Positions 24,366-36,144 of a DNA stretch of 64,000 nucleotides are shown in pieces (within the stretch, counting starts at the first letter, position 1; each line of letters starts with the position of its first letter). The position numbers and the translations under genes were made by a program. Location: positions 37,602,908 to 37,666,907 of the forward strand of contig JARWKL010000002.1 of assembly GCA_029961685.1 (NCBI GenBank), in the 5' to 3' direction. A model generated the notes under the pieces. That model had not been told where the DNA came from and made no database searches. It was given only the letters and a program-made list of their open reading frames with translations. The DNA comes from Aristolochia californica (Eukaryota > Streptophyta > Magnoliopsida > Piperales > Aristolochiaceae).

Positions 24366-24860
24366 CTATAAAACTAGTTCATCGTTTTCACTCTTTTCAA
24401 ATGAGACTTTGTTACATTTGTCACAAAATTGATTAATGCAAAGTAAATCATGCATCAATCTTTCTACATAATAGACATCAAATATGAAAGAGGTTGAGGT
24501 ACTAATTTTACCAATTCTTGTGTTGGTGCCTTTGTTATTCTCTCCAAATGTTACACGACCACCAACTTTCAGTTTGAGTTCTATGAACTTGTTCTTGTCT
24601 ATGATCGTATACCTCAAGCAACCGCTATCCAAAATCCAATTTTTTTTTTGTGCCTAGGCTCGGAGATAGATCTATATCACAAGAGATTTAACCCTTTGGG
24701 ATAACTTTCTAAGTAGCGGGTGACTTGGGTAACTAAACTTGTTTGCCCAAGATTTTGTAGGTTACAACCACCCTTTTGGTTGTTTTGGGTACTTGATGTT
24801 GTTTGATGTCATTTGAATTCTTGATTTGGCAAATGTGGGAATAATGCCCTTTCTATTCAT
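24366..24860 (-). pseudogene. SIRE-like zinc knuckle and protease
   Basis: Minus strand: YCNMNRKGIIPT (decayed zinc knuckle, about 24850), PKQPKGWLQPTKSW, then WILDSGCLRYT with the protease active site DSG near 24630, and LLCINQFCDKCNKV. It abuts the LTR piece 24865-26121 at a point where more gag would be expected. Confidence 0.8.
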
Positions 24861-24864
24861 ATTA

Positions 24865-26121
24865 CAATAGGTTCTAGATGAACCTTTGACAAAATAAAAA
24901 TAAAAAGATAGGATAAAACAACTTACACTCTTTGACACTAGGAGAGTACCTTCTCCTTGAGAAGTCTAAGACTCTGGTTTTGTAGCACAATGTAAATGTA
25001 GGAACAGATACAAAGGAAAGGAATGGAGAAAAGAGTGTGAGAATTTCAAGAAAGTATGCTCCCTCTTTCACTAAAAAACACTTTGAGAAGATTTTCAAGG
25101 ATTTGTGAATAAAGGCTTAAGCTTGGTGGGGTATTCATAAATTTTTGCAAGCCAATCAAGTCGTGTTTTGTCTGTTTGAAAAAATTAGTGTTTACATTGA
25201 TCGATCATTGTAAAGTGACTCATCAATCAATCAAGTGTAACAACTATTTTTTTTGTCATAATGTGTCATATTGATCAATGATTGGATCGATCAATATCTT
25301 TCCATTGGGTTTGATATTTTAAGTTGATTGGATCGATCAATATCTTTCCATTGGGTTTGATATTTTAAGTTGATTGATCAATGCCAAGGTATGATCGATC
25401 AATTAGTGAACTTTCCATGACTGATCATACTTTATGTCCCTGACAGGCAAAGTTCTTTATGATTGATCCGTCAAATAGGTTGATCAATCAATCAATGTAA
25501 AATTCACATGCCAGGATAGAATTGATCGATCGGTCGAAATGGGATGATATATCGTGTTTTATTACACGATTTGGCCATGTTTTAGATGATCGGTCAATTG
25601 ACTTAGGTTGATTGATCAGTTGACTTAGGTTGATCTATCAATTGACTTAGGTTGATCGATCATGGTTTATAATCTTGGCTTGTGCACTTCTGGATGATCG
25701 ATCATTCGAGTGCTAGTTGAACTAATTTGACTTTGAAAGCATGTAATGATCATAAGTGCTTCTAACTTGTTTAGAGTGTATATATGATGATTATAAAAGA
25801 TGTATGATTACATAGTGTGTCCTAAATCTCCAAGTTTGCATTATACCTCAAAACGAAGGTGTTGGACAATTCACTTATACGTAGATTGAATTTTGATATA
25901 TCTTAATTAATCCTAAACTCTAGTCTTCACTTTGTCATAATCTTCCAAGGGCGCTTCTTCAATATTTGACTTTCCATGATGATTGTTTTGTTTTGATGCA
26001 TTAGACAGTGAAATGTGTGTCTCTTGATGACAAATTATTTTAATTACCTAGTTTTGTATTGTCAACTCTATTAAGTTTTGTTATCATCAAAATCAAGAAG
26101 GGACTCAACATATGGTCAACA
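24865..26121 (-). repeat. extra SIRE-like LTR piece within gag
   Basis: It aligns with the other two SIRE LTRs from GTTCTAGATGAA onward and ends exactly at the LTR terminus GGTCAACA (26121), but lacks the last 400 bp or so of the LTR (R/U5 side). It carries the same TGATCGATCA arrays, a 46 bp duplication (25279-25370) and a triplicate TTGACTTAGGTTGAT block (25596-25670). It could be a nested solo LTR later truncated by a deletion into gag, or the middle LTR of a recombined tandem. Confidence 0.8.
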
Positions 26122-26309
26122 AAAAGCTCCTATTTGAGCATTGCAATCTCATGCCAATGAGCATTGCATTTTTCCTTATACATACTTAGACTATGAATTG
26201 ATTTCTCTAGAAGCAATTCAAGTTCATTTTCATAATTGGAGTCATTTACCTCTTCTGAAGTGGTAGAGACACCATCATCTTCAATTGCCTCAAGTCCTAT
26301 GCTACTTTC
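26122..26309 (-). pseudogene. SIRE-like gag, C-terminal linker
   Basis: The frame is acidic and coiled-coil-like (SSIGLEAIEDDGVSTTSEEV, then ENELELLLEKSIHSLSMYKE and HEIAMLK), typical of the segment between the two parts of SIRE-type gag. Upstream of the B-1 insertion, at 36145 and above, the same frame ends in NHSDEE, so the two halves meet in frame at the AAGAA target duplication. Confidence 0.75.
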
Positions 26310-26314
26310 TTCTT

Positions 26315-26645
26315 GGTTAAATTTCAAAAAAAGAGAAATACTTCACTAACTCATTGCAATTTGAGTAAAATGAGCCTCTATTTATAATAGAGGAAACAAG
26401 TAGAATATAATTACAATTAAACTACCCTTATCCTAGTTACACCCAAAGTTGAACACTAAAAGATAAGTCTTAGAACAATTGAACAAAAATAGAAGACTAA
26501 AATAACTAAAACTCTTTTAACCATGACACTTTTGTGAGACCTCATTCAATGAGATCCCCATAAGATTGCACCTTTTTAATTCTGGATCTGTGAGACTTCT
26601 AACGGTGAGAATCATGTAAGACTCTTTCATATCTGCTCTTTAGCA
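26315..26645 (-). repeat. B-1 3' LTR
   Basis: It matches other B LTRs (GAGAAATACTTCACTAACTC, CTCTATTTATAATAGAGG containing the minus-strand TATA box, and the end CTCTTTAGCA). About 330 bp. Confidence 0.82.
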
Positions 26646-26656
26646 CTCCCCGTCAA

Positions 26657-28021
26657 GCTAGAGATTATAACTTCAACTAGAAATAAAAAGGATTCTTTGT
26701 CTTCAATCTTCATTAGCTAAAAAATTTCATGGATGGTAAATGTTCATCATTTGTTGTCCCCCTTTCTTGAATATTTTGGTCACATAAAAATTACCACAAC
26801 ATGTGGAAGAAAATACCTCTTTTTTGTACTTCTTCTTTTACTCCTCAAGCTGGGGATTAAAAAGGACATAGAGACCCAACTTGGACAAAATACAATGTGG
26901 GAGAAAATCATTCCAAGCCATACGACAAAGCTCCATGCACCAATTAAAATGGTCATAGTATGAAACATACTCTGCTCAATTTTAAAGGCAGAAAATGGCC
27001 CAACTTTAGGGATTAACAAAGAGATTACTCACTTTTTAAGGGTAGTTCAAACACAATTCACATATTGGGTGAAGAATAAAAGACTTGACTCAAGTTGGAT
27101 ATTGGGCACACTCCTACACTTTTTAGTAGTGGGTCTAGGCATTGCCTTGAAGTGATGAAAACACAAGAAGATCAACCGAAGAAATACTAGAGGAAAACTA
27201 TTTTAACTGGAAGGAAGTGACTTTGCAACACTCATACTTCCAAACGAATCTAGAATACGACTTTTTCTTTTAAAAAACTAGGGGAGACTATAATGGTAGA
27301 AGTTAATAAATTTGACCAAGTATAAATTATTTTGGAGTGAACACAATTTTTAGAGTTGATGATGAGTAAAATACACAACCAAGTAAAAAAATAAAAAGAA
27401 ATTTTTGCATACGTTGAATGAGCACATCATGGAGTGAATTAATTCGTACAAAAACATCTTTGATTAGAAGAGAAATTTGGCTAAAACTCTAGAATTCTAG
27501 GAGAAAAGAAAACTTAATTCACGCCAATGCATGGAGAGATAATATGAGAGAAAATAGGATAAAAATAATTTTTTGGCAAAACTGGACTTTATTACTTCTG
27601 ATATCAATATCTCCCACAATATACATCAAAATCACAAATTATTTGTGCTTACAAAAATCGATTCAAATATATTTAATTTGACACCTAATTTGACATAAGA
27701 AGCTTTGTTCTTGAATATGTTATGACCTCTTTATTTTTTTCATTTTGTTGCTTAATAGTTGATGACTTCATCTCCTTACATATAGATTTGATTAACATCA
27801 AATGTTCTCCTTCTAAAACTAGACATCAATACATTTAATTCAAGTATAGAATTTATTCATAAATTATACTTCTTTTGAGGGAAAGAATCTGATAGATTTT
27901 GGACTCCATAATATGGTCGAACCGAGTACTCTTTCTTCTTTGGTTAGCATGACCATTAACTCTTCCGATATTGATAGGTAAAAATCAAATTCAGAATTGG
28001 TTTAATAGGTAAAAAAATAGA

Positions 28022-28052
<31 letters not shown>

Positions 28053-28448
28053 TTTTTTTTTTTTTGTATATAATACTCCATATAGAGTCTCGTTCTTAAT
28101 GACATAAGATGCCTCAATGTTTGAAGCTTTTTGTTGTTGCTCGAACCTGTCTTTTAGACTGACCTTGACTACTTCAAATATCATTTTCTCTGTGTAGAAA
28201 GCTTCAGTTACCAAAATTCTTTTTGTGTTTATAAGTAGACTAGAAGATATTTTTGTCAATAGATAATTTTTAATATGAAATGTTCATTATGGAGATGAAA
28301 AGGCCTAAAAACAACGGGCATTGTGACATGAATGAAAGAAAAAATATAGAATACGAACTCAAACTTCGAGATATGATAAATAAAAAAAAAGAAACACATG
28401 ATTTATGTGGTTTTACTAAGTCAACTCATTGAACTGAATTTAATACCA
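26657..28448 (-). other. B-1 internal region without coding motifs
   Basis: About 1.8 kb. Parts match the internal part of B-2 at 57240-58400 (TTCTTGAATATTTTGGTCACAT). A (TG)n(TA)n(T)n microsatellite lies at 28022-28066. No gag or pol motif is seen on either strand. Confidence 0.65.
28022..28066. repeat. TG/TA/T compound microsatellite
   Basis: About eight TG units, then about seven TA units, then a 14-15 nt T tract. Confidence 0.95.
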
Positions 28449-28487
28449 TGTTGAATTTATGAAAAATAGAAATACTTCACTCACTCG

Positions 28488-28731
28488 TGTTGGAAGATAT
28501 GATGTAATTAGGGTGTTATTGATGCAATTAGTTTATGTTTCTTCTCTCTTCCTCACTCTTATTAGGGTGAAGGCCATAATTGTAATATTGTATTTTAATC
28601 CATTATATATAGAGCTTAAGGGGGGGAGGGTTTGGAACAAGTCTAGAATCTCATTCTCTCTCCCTTTTCTCCCCAATGTATGTTCTTCTTCTTTCTCCAT
28701 GATGTAATCAATGGAGTCTTAAAAATCAACA
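28488..28731 (+). repeat. D-2 5' LTR
   Basis: A 244 bp LTR with a TATA-like ATTATATATAGAGC near 28600 and a G-rich stretch AAGGGGGGGAGG. Followed directly by the primer site. Confidence 0.93.
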
Positions 28732-28743
28732 TGGTATTAGAGC

Positions 28744-31542
28744 ATTGATTTTCAGAACTCGTTGCAATGAGTTTTTAGAATTCCAATTGCATTATTTGTA
28801 GAAAATACACCACTTTGTGCATCATCTTCCTCATGGTCATCGTTGTTAAAAATGACATTGGGCTTACGGTATTTTCTCTGGTTCTCTCGATATCTTCATC
28901 CAGCCTGCATTCATAGTTTCGGCAGAGATGCCATTGTTTCTAGCAAAGGCACAATACAGTTTCTGGCAGAGACGCCATTGCTCCTACAAATCCATGAAAG
29001 GTTGTTGGTTTTCTTAACTATCATGCTCAAGGCTATTATATGCGACTGAGAGGCTCTCCAAATTTGGTTCAAGTTTACTAGCCTTGTTCCCGTACATGGA
29101 TACTTCATCTTCAATTTTATCTTTCTCTCCTTCAAGAATCTCAATTCATTGAGTTGCTTCCTGAAAGGTCTGTTGTAGCACCTTAGATTGCTGGTTTTCA
29201 TAAACTTTCTTTGCAACATGTTCATCTGTTGCTGCTTATTCAGTAATGATCGCTGCCATTGCTGCTTGTTGCCATTACTCATCATTCTTTGTTTCTATGT
29301 GATCTCGTGCGATACTAGTATCTACTAACATCGAAAGCTTCATTGGCAGAGTCTACTTTGTTACAATATGGGACCCACCATAGCTACACAAGCAGGTGGG
29401 ACCCACCATGAGCTCGAGAGGTGTCAACAAGAGTCCTCATACAAAGTGGCTCCAGCTAAGAGATAAGGAATATATGCTGGAATTAAGTGGAAGATTTGAA
29501 GATCAAATGGGACCCACAAAGATACCACGAGCTGGAATCTCTATCAACATGAGCTGGAAGATCATGTGGGACCCACATAGATAAGATCATGAGGTAGTTT
29601 CTATCTTGTTTCACGTGATTAAAGAAGAGTTAGAAGTTGAGTTAAAGTAGTCTCTTAAATAAATAATGTAATCTTATTAGGATAAGCTTATCTTGGAGAT
29701 TCTAGTTGGAATGTAATTAGGAGTCCTAAAATTACTTGTACATGGACTCTATCACCTCCTAAACTATAAATAAAGGTGATTGTAACTCGGAATTGATCAA
29801 GCAAGTTTCTTATATTTTTTCTTCTCTCTTGTGTGAAGTGTTCTCTCTCTACTCTCTTTTATTTTACTTCTCTTCTCTCTCTACCCTAGAGCTCTTCTCT
29901 TTTTTCTTTTTTTCTTTCTCTCTCCCCTTGCTCGAGGTATTATTCATGTGGTCCTAAATTTAACATCTCCATTTTTGTTGTTCCTTTTGCTTCGCCATTG
30001 TTGGAACTATAAACTTGTTACCTCTATTTTTGATGGCTTATGCAACCTATTACTTGGGATACAATCTGATAAATTGATTTTGTTGGCACTCTATTATAAC
30101 TTGGTTCTCTACTATCTTCAACGTCAAAACTTGCTCACCGCTAGAATGTGCCATTTCCATAACTGCTGTCTTCACTGGAATATGTTGTTAATACTGTTGA
30201 GTCTCGGATATTAACAATGAATGTTTTGGTTACCTCTGGTGCAGTGAGCATGTATAGATTAGTTGATGCCCTTTCTGAGAGTTTCACCTATGATATTAGC
30301 CAGAAAGTATGAAAATCTCTACTATTTAACTTCTACAAATCCGATTTGTTGTAATTACCAATCATCTATTGGTTGGTTCACCAATCATCTATTGGCTAGA
30401 TATAATTACTTGGCTATTTGACTAATCCATCTTGTCCATTGCCGGAATTTTCCTTTCAGATTGGTCAGACGTTAACTTCGGAAGTCTCTTCAAATCGGCA
30501 TTATTATCTGGAAAGATTATCTTCTTTGTCCGTTCAGTGTTCTATTATCCAATGGAGGTCTCTACAAATCTACATTATTATCTAGCAAGATTATTGATGA
30601 TAAAATCATATCTACTACTATTTTTTTTTTGACTTATTTCTGCTGTAAATCTAGATATCATCTTGGCATTACATCCCAATGCTTCTTAGTTCGCTATCTT
30701 AAACCAGAAAGTTGCCAATTCCATCTGTTCTTTGCAGGAATCTCACTGATTGGTTCATTGCTGATCGTTGTTGTTTCTGGTTAATCGCTATTTTCTGTTC
30801 TCTGCGTTAATCTCGTTGATTGGTTCATTGTTGTTTTTGGTTCATAGTTGTTCTTGATTGTTTTTTTTCTCCGCTGCAAAAATAGGAGGGAAGCCGAGAA
30901 TAACTATTTCTGTCGAGAAGAGAGGTGTTGTTTTTGTTGACTCACTCTGCCGCACCAGACTCTACCAAGTTATATTAGTTTAATCTGCGAACTCGACAAA
31001 GAACCATCCAATTTGCTATTCTGCCAAGTTAACTTGAGTCAACTCGATCTGGGTTAACTCGAACTCGAGTTAGCCTCACCTTAAGGACTTCCATTATTTA
31101 TCGGTTATCCACTGCTCTACAATTGCACAATTGGTACGTGTTTTTTGGGAGTTGGTCCATTTTCGCAACTACTATTGTCTCTTTGATTGAGTCATTATTA
31201 CAAAAGAAGAACGCCTCAGTTGCTTGCCTTGGGTTCACTATTTTTTGACTGTTGTTGGCATTGGTTTGTCTAATGAAGAATTTGAATTTCTTTAGAAAAT
31301 AAAGCACATGGTGGCCCCAACATCTTATCTTCCTATTGATACCCCATTACCATTTTGTTATTTGGCAACCTTTCTCCTTCCATCCTTTATTTGACTGTCA
31401 CTTACCCCTTTGGTCAACCCTTTTTGGAGCATTGCATTGGTTGGTCCTTTTATTTATATAGGTATTGTTAAGTCCTTTGAGAATTTTTATTGTTACCCTA
31501 GTGTTTCTTTTCGTCGTCTTGTGAAAGACCAACATTACCTAC
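28744..31542 (+). other. D-2 internal region, unidentified
   Basis: It carries short open frames on both strands (for example 28911-29285 on the minus strand, Gln/Lys-rich), but none has a gag, pol or host-domain motif. Near 31020 it has the words GAGTCAACTCGATCTGGGTT and AACTCGAACTCGAGTT, a motif cluster also found inside C elements (34280-34350, 58940-59000). Confidence 0.55.
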
Positions 31543-32013
31543 TGTTAAGTTGGGTCTAATGTCCTATCCCAAAATGACTAGCCAACTTAGGAAACCTCTT
31601 TCCCAACTAATAAACTCAAAATCTTTGTACTCTTTAATCTATGTGGGACTATTCCTTAACACTCCCCCTCACGTGTAGACCATCTTTTTGTGGCTCTATA
31701 AGTGGATAATTTAGGAGTAGGCAGTTTAGGTGTAGGCCCTCTTTTGTGGCTCTACAAGTGGATAGTTTTTAGGTATAAGCCCTCTTTTGTGGCTCTACAA
31801 GTGGATAGTTTTTAGGTGTAAGCCCTCTTTTGTGGCTCTACAAGTAGATAGTTTTTAGGTGTAGGCCCACATATGAGTACCTACTCTGATACCATGTTAA
31901 GTTGGGTCTAAGACCCTATCCCAAAATGACTAGCCAACTTAGGAAACCTCTTTCCCAACTAATAAACTCAAGATATTTATACTCATTAATCCATGTGGGA
32001 CTATTCCTTAACA
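31543..32013 (-). mobile_element. TRIM (471 bp miniature LTR retrotransposon)
   Basis: Terminal repeats of 119 bp (31543-31661 and 31895-32013), starting TGTTAAGTTGGGTCTAA and ending ATTCCTTAACA. Read on the minus strand, the primer site TGGTATCAGAGT follows the right repeat, and the purine tract GTGAGGGGGAG precedes the left one. Target duplication CCTAC (31538-31542) and CCTAT (32014-32018). The 233 bp interior is almost entirely a tandem repeat. Nothing is coded. Confidence 0.93.
31681..31870. repeat. 46-bp tandem repeat inside TRIM
   Basis: The unit CTCTTTTGTGGCTCTACAAG followed by a GGATAGTTTTTAGGTGTA-like stretch and GCC is repeated about four times with few changes. Confidence 0.88.
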
Positions 32014-32216
32014 CCTATTTTAGTGATTTTTATCACTATATTTTTTCAAAATTATTTGAAGTTGGTCTCGACTTATCACCTATTACTACCTTTTGAGAGT
32101 TTGTGCCTGGTGTCGTACTTGTCCTTGGGACACCGTAATGAAGGTGCTTATTACTACGTCGATGTTATTTGTTACAAGCTGGGATCATTGCCATTACCTC
32201 CCAATTTGAGGGGGAG

Positions 32217-32458
32217 TGTTGGAAGATATGATGTAATTAGGGTGTCATTGATGTAATTAGTTTATGTTTCTTCTCTCTTCTGCACTTTTATTTTGGTGAA
32301 GGGCATAATTGTAATATTTTACTTTTATCAATTATAAATAGAGCATATGGGGGAGGGTTTGGAACAAGTCCATATCCTCATTCTTTCTCCCTTTTCTCCC
32401 CAACGTGTTTTCTTCTTCTTTTTCCATGATGTAATCCTTTGAGACCTAAAAATCAACA
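32217..32458 (+). repeat. D-2 3' LTR
   Basis: 242 bp, about 90% like the 5' copy by eye, with ATTATAAATAGAGC as TATA box. Confidence 0.93.
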
Positions 32459-32527
32459 ACTTGTTGTAATTTGAGTACAATGAGCTTCTAATTATAATAG
32501 TAAAAATATATAGAATCTAATTACAAT

Positions 32528-32965
32528 TGTTGATTTTCAAGATTCCATGAATTCAGCTCATAGAGAAAAAGGGAGAGAAACCCATTGGGAGAAAACTGGA
32601 GGAAGAAGGGTTATGGACTTGATTGATTCCTAACTCTCCCCTGAAGCTCTATTTATAGATTTATGAAACTACTGTATTACAATAATACCCCTGAACTTAG
32701 GGTTTAGAGTTTAGGGTTTTAACCCTGAAACTTTAACTTAATTACATCAATGCCATGTCTATGAGATGACTTTTTATTTACCATCCTGCCATCAATGTAT
32801 GTGGGTCCATGAGCCTTCTCCTTGATCTATGGGCCTTGAGCCCGTCTTCTATATCTTTTGGCTGCATGGGTCTTCCTTGGTCTTATTGGCTTGGGCCCAT
32901 CTTCGAATACACTTGGATATGTGAGCCTTCCTTGGCCGTGTGGGTTTGGGCCTTGTCTTCTACCA
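32528..32965 (-). repeat. C-1 3' LTR
   Basis: On the minus strand it carries repeated GGCCCA and CCAAG words, a TATA box (CTATAAATAGAGC) and telomere-like AAACCCTAAA words. The terminal AACA is mutated to ACCA. Confidence 0.92.
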
Positions 32966-33260
32966 CTCCGCCTCAAGCTGGGGGTGAGAGAACAACATGA
33001 ATTCCCAGCTTGCTGCAAATGATGTATAAAATCTTTTTGGTATAATATGTCTTCATTTTCCAGCACTTCCCCTCACGCTGGTGCTCTCGTTCATGAGGCC
33101 CAGTTGGTATAATATGAGTGAGAGTAAATCATTCCTAGCCACTAAGACATTGCTCTGAAGTGTCCACCTCCACCACCGTGTCCCTCCACAAGACAACGAA
33201 TCTCAAGTGGTAGAGTAATACATGATATTAATGGGGGAAATAACATAAATATAATAATAC

Positions 33261-33989
33261 GTTCCTCCGTCAAGGACTTCCAACCACAAAAAAATGATAT
33301 TGTTTACGGGGATGAAGTTCCTTCGTCATGGACTTCCAACCAATTTTTTTTTTTATATTTTTGACGGGGATAAAGTTCCTCCGTCATGGACTCCCAACCA
33401 CAAAAATTTGATATTTTTGACGGGGATAAAGTTCCTCCGTCAACGACTCCCAACCACAAATAAATTTGATATTTTCGATGGGGATGAAGTTCCTCCGTCA
33501 TGGATTCCCAACCACAAATAATTTTGATATTTTTGACGGGGATAAAGTTCCTCCGTCATGGACTCCCAACCATAAAAATTTGATATTTTTTACGGGGACG
33601 AAGTTCCTCCGTCATGGACTCCCAACCACAAATAATTTTGATATTTTTGACGGGGATGAAGTTTATCCGTCATGAACTCCCAACCACAAATAAATTCGAT
33701 ATTTTTGACGGGGATGAAGTTCCTCCGTCATGGACTCCCAACTACAAATAATTTTGATATTTTTGACGGGGATGAAGTTCCTCCATCATGGATTCCCAAC
33801 CACAAAAAAATGATAGAAGTTCCTCCATCATGGACTCCCAACACAAATAAATTTGATATTTTTGACGGGGATTAAGTTCCTCCGTCATGGACTCCTAACC
33901 ACAAAAAATTGATATTTTTTACAGGGAAAAAGTTCCTCCGTCATGGACTCCCAACCACAAATAAATTTGATATTTTTGACAGGGACATA
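33261..33989. repeat. 56-58 bp minisatellite, 13 units, inside C-1
   Basis: Each unit contains GTTCCTCCGTCATGGACTCC, then CAACCACAAA, then a T/A stretch and TTGACGGGGAT. Unit starts are at 33261, 33317, 33375, 33431, 33489, 33547, 33603, 33661, 33719, 33777, 33819 (short), 33876 and 33932. The same unit occurs six times, inverted, inside C-3. Open frames through it only repeat a short peptide and are not genes. Confidence 0.95.
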
Positions 33990-34149
33990 AATAAATAATG
34001 GTATGAGGCTACCTCTTCTTTAATAATAATGTCTCATAAAAAAAGACACAATAGTAACAACTGAAATGGGCTCGGGCCCATTTAACACGACCCAAAATAA
34101 TCCTTGTAAAATAACCCATGAAATATTCCAATACACATATCTAGACCAA

Positions 34150-35464
34150 ATAATATGCTAACCAAGAAATAATATGTCAATTCTTCAAATATAATAATCC
34201 AGCCAAAGAAAAAAATTTACCAAGTTATGTCAAAATCTTGGGCATGTATACCAAGGTAGAAAATAAATCGCCAGAGTCAGGTTCACCCAGACCGGAGTTG
34301 ACCCGGATCGAGTTGACTCTGTCCGAGTTGGTCTGGGTTGACTCGGGCGCGTTTGGGTCTCGGCAGAGCAGAGAGGCCCAGTGGATTATTTCATGTTTGC
34401 TAACTTCGGAAACATGAAATATATGAATCGTGTCTTCTTCCCCACTCCTGCGCCAAACAGAGCGGCTGAAATTTTTTTTCCGGATTCTGGGAACGAAAAA
34501 CGGAAAGAAGTATCATCGAACAGAGCGGAAAACCATCTCTTCGGGAGGAAACTTTTCGACAGCAGCAACGTTCGGGCCGGAGAAGCCGTCAGGAAGGGAA
34601 ACTTTCCCCTGTTACTGGAGCAGCAGAAATGTCATCTTCCCCGCGTAGAGTAGCTGGTTCGCCGTCCAGAAATGAAAACACGGTGGGATCAATAAGCTAG
34701 TGCCTTCATCCTCCATGAGCCAGCAGAGAGACGTTGAATACGGAAACGGAAACGGAAACTTTCCAAACAGCAAATTTCCGAATTATGTTGTTCACCAGGA
34801 AATCGGTAGACACTTCCGGAAACAGCAACGAGCTTTTCGAATAGGTTGGAACAGTCATCGACAGCAGAGAAAATACGCTGGTAATCCAGAAACGGTCACA
34901 CAGCGGCAATGAAGATGAGAAATCAGTAGTAAAAAAAAATTCTGGATGCTGGCTGACAGAGGTTCTCGTTCCCTCTTCAGTAGCTTGTCTTTGTTCTCGG
35001 CTTGCCAAGAAATAAACAGAAAAAAAAAAAGCTCTATCTCAGACGAGGATGCCGCACCATCGGCCATGCAACTCAACGGAAGCGATGCCTTGATAAGGCC
35101 AAGCAAGGATGATATGCATTCACAAAATTAATCCCGCCAGCAGGTTTTTGGCTAAGTTGTTCTGAACAGAGGGAGGTGAAGCAGCACGGGCCACGCAAAA
35201 CTAGCGAAAAGTGATATCTTCTCCTTCTGCCTGTCTCCAACTTCTTTTTTCGCCTTCATAGAGAAAGAGATTGAAAAGGTAAATAATCTCTACCATGTAC
35301 GAGAAACCAAACTAACAGGATAATAGTAATTTAAAAATACCAACAACATAGAACAAAATCTAAAACCTGAATTCTAGAAACTATATAAAAAAACATAGAT
35401 TCGGAAATAGAAAAAAACGGGTTTCAACAATTTTGAAACTATATTATGAGTCTTGAAAATCAAA
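34150..35464 (-). other. C-1 interior, unidentified
   Basis: It contains overlapping open frames on both strands (34381-35131), all under 101 residues, none with a domain I know. The stretch 34260-34350 is rich in GAGTTGACTCGG-like words. It may be captured host DNA or just leader sequence; no motif decides. Confidence 0.45.
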
Positions 35465-35476
35465 GCTCTGATACCA

Positions 35477-35914
35477 TGTTGATTTTCAGGACTCCATGAA
35501 TTTAGCTCATAGAGAAAAAGGGAGAGAAACCCATTGGGAGAAAATAGGAGGAAAAAGGGTTATGGACTTGAATGATTCCTAACCCTCCCCCTGAAGCTCT
35601 ATTTATAGGTTTATGAAACTATTGTATTACGATAATACCCTTGAACTTAGGGTTTAGAGTTTAGGGTTTTAACCATGGAATTTTAACTTAATTACACCAA
35701 TGCTATCTCTATGAGATGACCCTTTATTTATCATCCTGCCATCAATGTATGTGGGCCCATGGGCCTTCTCCATGATGTGTGGGCCTTGAGCTCGTCTTCT
35801 ATATCTCTTGGTTGCATGGGTCTTCCTTGGACTTATGGGCTTGAACCCATCTTCTAATACACATGGATATGTGGGCCTTCCTTGGCCGTGTGGGCTTGGG
35901 CTTTTCTTCTAACA
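35477..35914 (-). repeat. C-1 5' LTR
   Basis: Same length as the 3' copy, with TG/CA ends intact and the primer-site complement directly to its left. Confidence 0.92.
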
Positions 35915-36144
35915 ATAATTAAATTACCCTTATCTCATTTACACCCTAAGTTAAATACAAAAATATAAGACCTAGAATAATTGAACATCTAAATGTAAAT
36001 ATAATACTAAAGTAACTAAAACACCTTAAACTGAGACTCTTTTGTGAGTTCTCCTTCTGTAAGACTGCTCCATATAAATTTTGGCTTTGTGAAACTTCTT
36101 ACTCTGAGAATCTTGTAAGACTCTACCATATCTATTCTTCAACA

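Larger units (their letters stand above)
28488..32458 (+). mobile_element. non-autonomous LTR element D-2, nested in B-1 LTR
   Basis: 5' LTR 28488-28731 and 3' LTR 32217-32458 (TGTTGGAAGATATGATG...ATCAACA). Primer site TGGTATTAGAGC at 28732-28743. Purine tract TTTGAGGGGGAG just before 32217. Target duplication ACTCG (28483-28487) and ACTTG (32459-32463), one difference. The 3.47 kb internal region has no pol. Its 3' 1 kb resembles D-1, and it carries the TRIM at 31543-32013. The B LTR sequence resumes across it. Confidence 0.93.
32528..35914 (-). mobile_element. non-autonomous LTR element C-1, nested in B-1 LTR
   Basis: LTRs of 438 bp at 32528-32965 (3') and 35477-35914 (5'). Primer site complement GCTCTGATACCA at 35465-35476, and purine tract complement CTCCGCCTCAAGCTGG at 32966. 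Target duplication ACAAT (32523-32527) and ATAAT (35915-35919). The interior holds a 13-unit minisatellite and about 1 kb of unidentified, somewhat GC-richer sequence, and no pol. Confidence 0.92.
26315..36144 (-). mobile_element. non-autonomous LTR element B-1, inserted in SIRE gag
   Basis: 3' LTR at 26315-26645. Purine tract (minus) TTGACGGGGAG follows it at 26646-26656. The internal part (26647-28448) has no pol. A decayed primer site (ATACCA, 28443-28448) precedes the 5' LTR, which starts at 28449 and is itself split by D-2 and C-1 into 28449-28487, 32459-32527 and 35915-36144. The target duplication TTCTT is at 26310-26314 and 36145-36149. The left terminal TG has mutated to GG. Confidence 0.85.

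Noticed and set aside
28911..29285. 124-codon minus-strand frame in D-2
   Set aside because: Gln/Lys-rich low-complexity translation within a non-autonomous element, not seen in D-1.
33294..33875. Repetitive open frames giving GDEVPPSW-type repeats
   Set aside because: They are the minisatellite read through in one frame; the unit length is not kept to multiples of three.
33261..33989. CRISPR-like array
   Set aside because: Units abut directly with no unique spacers, and the sequence is a plant nuclear retroelement.
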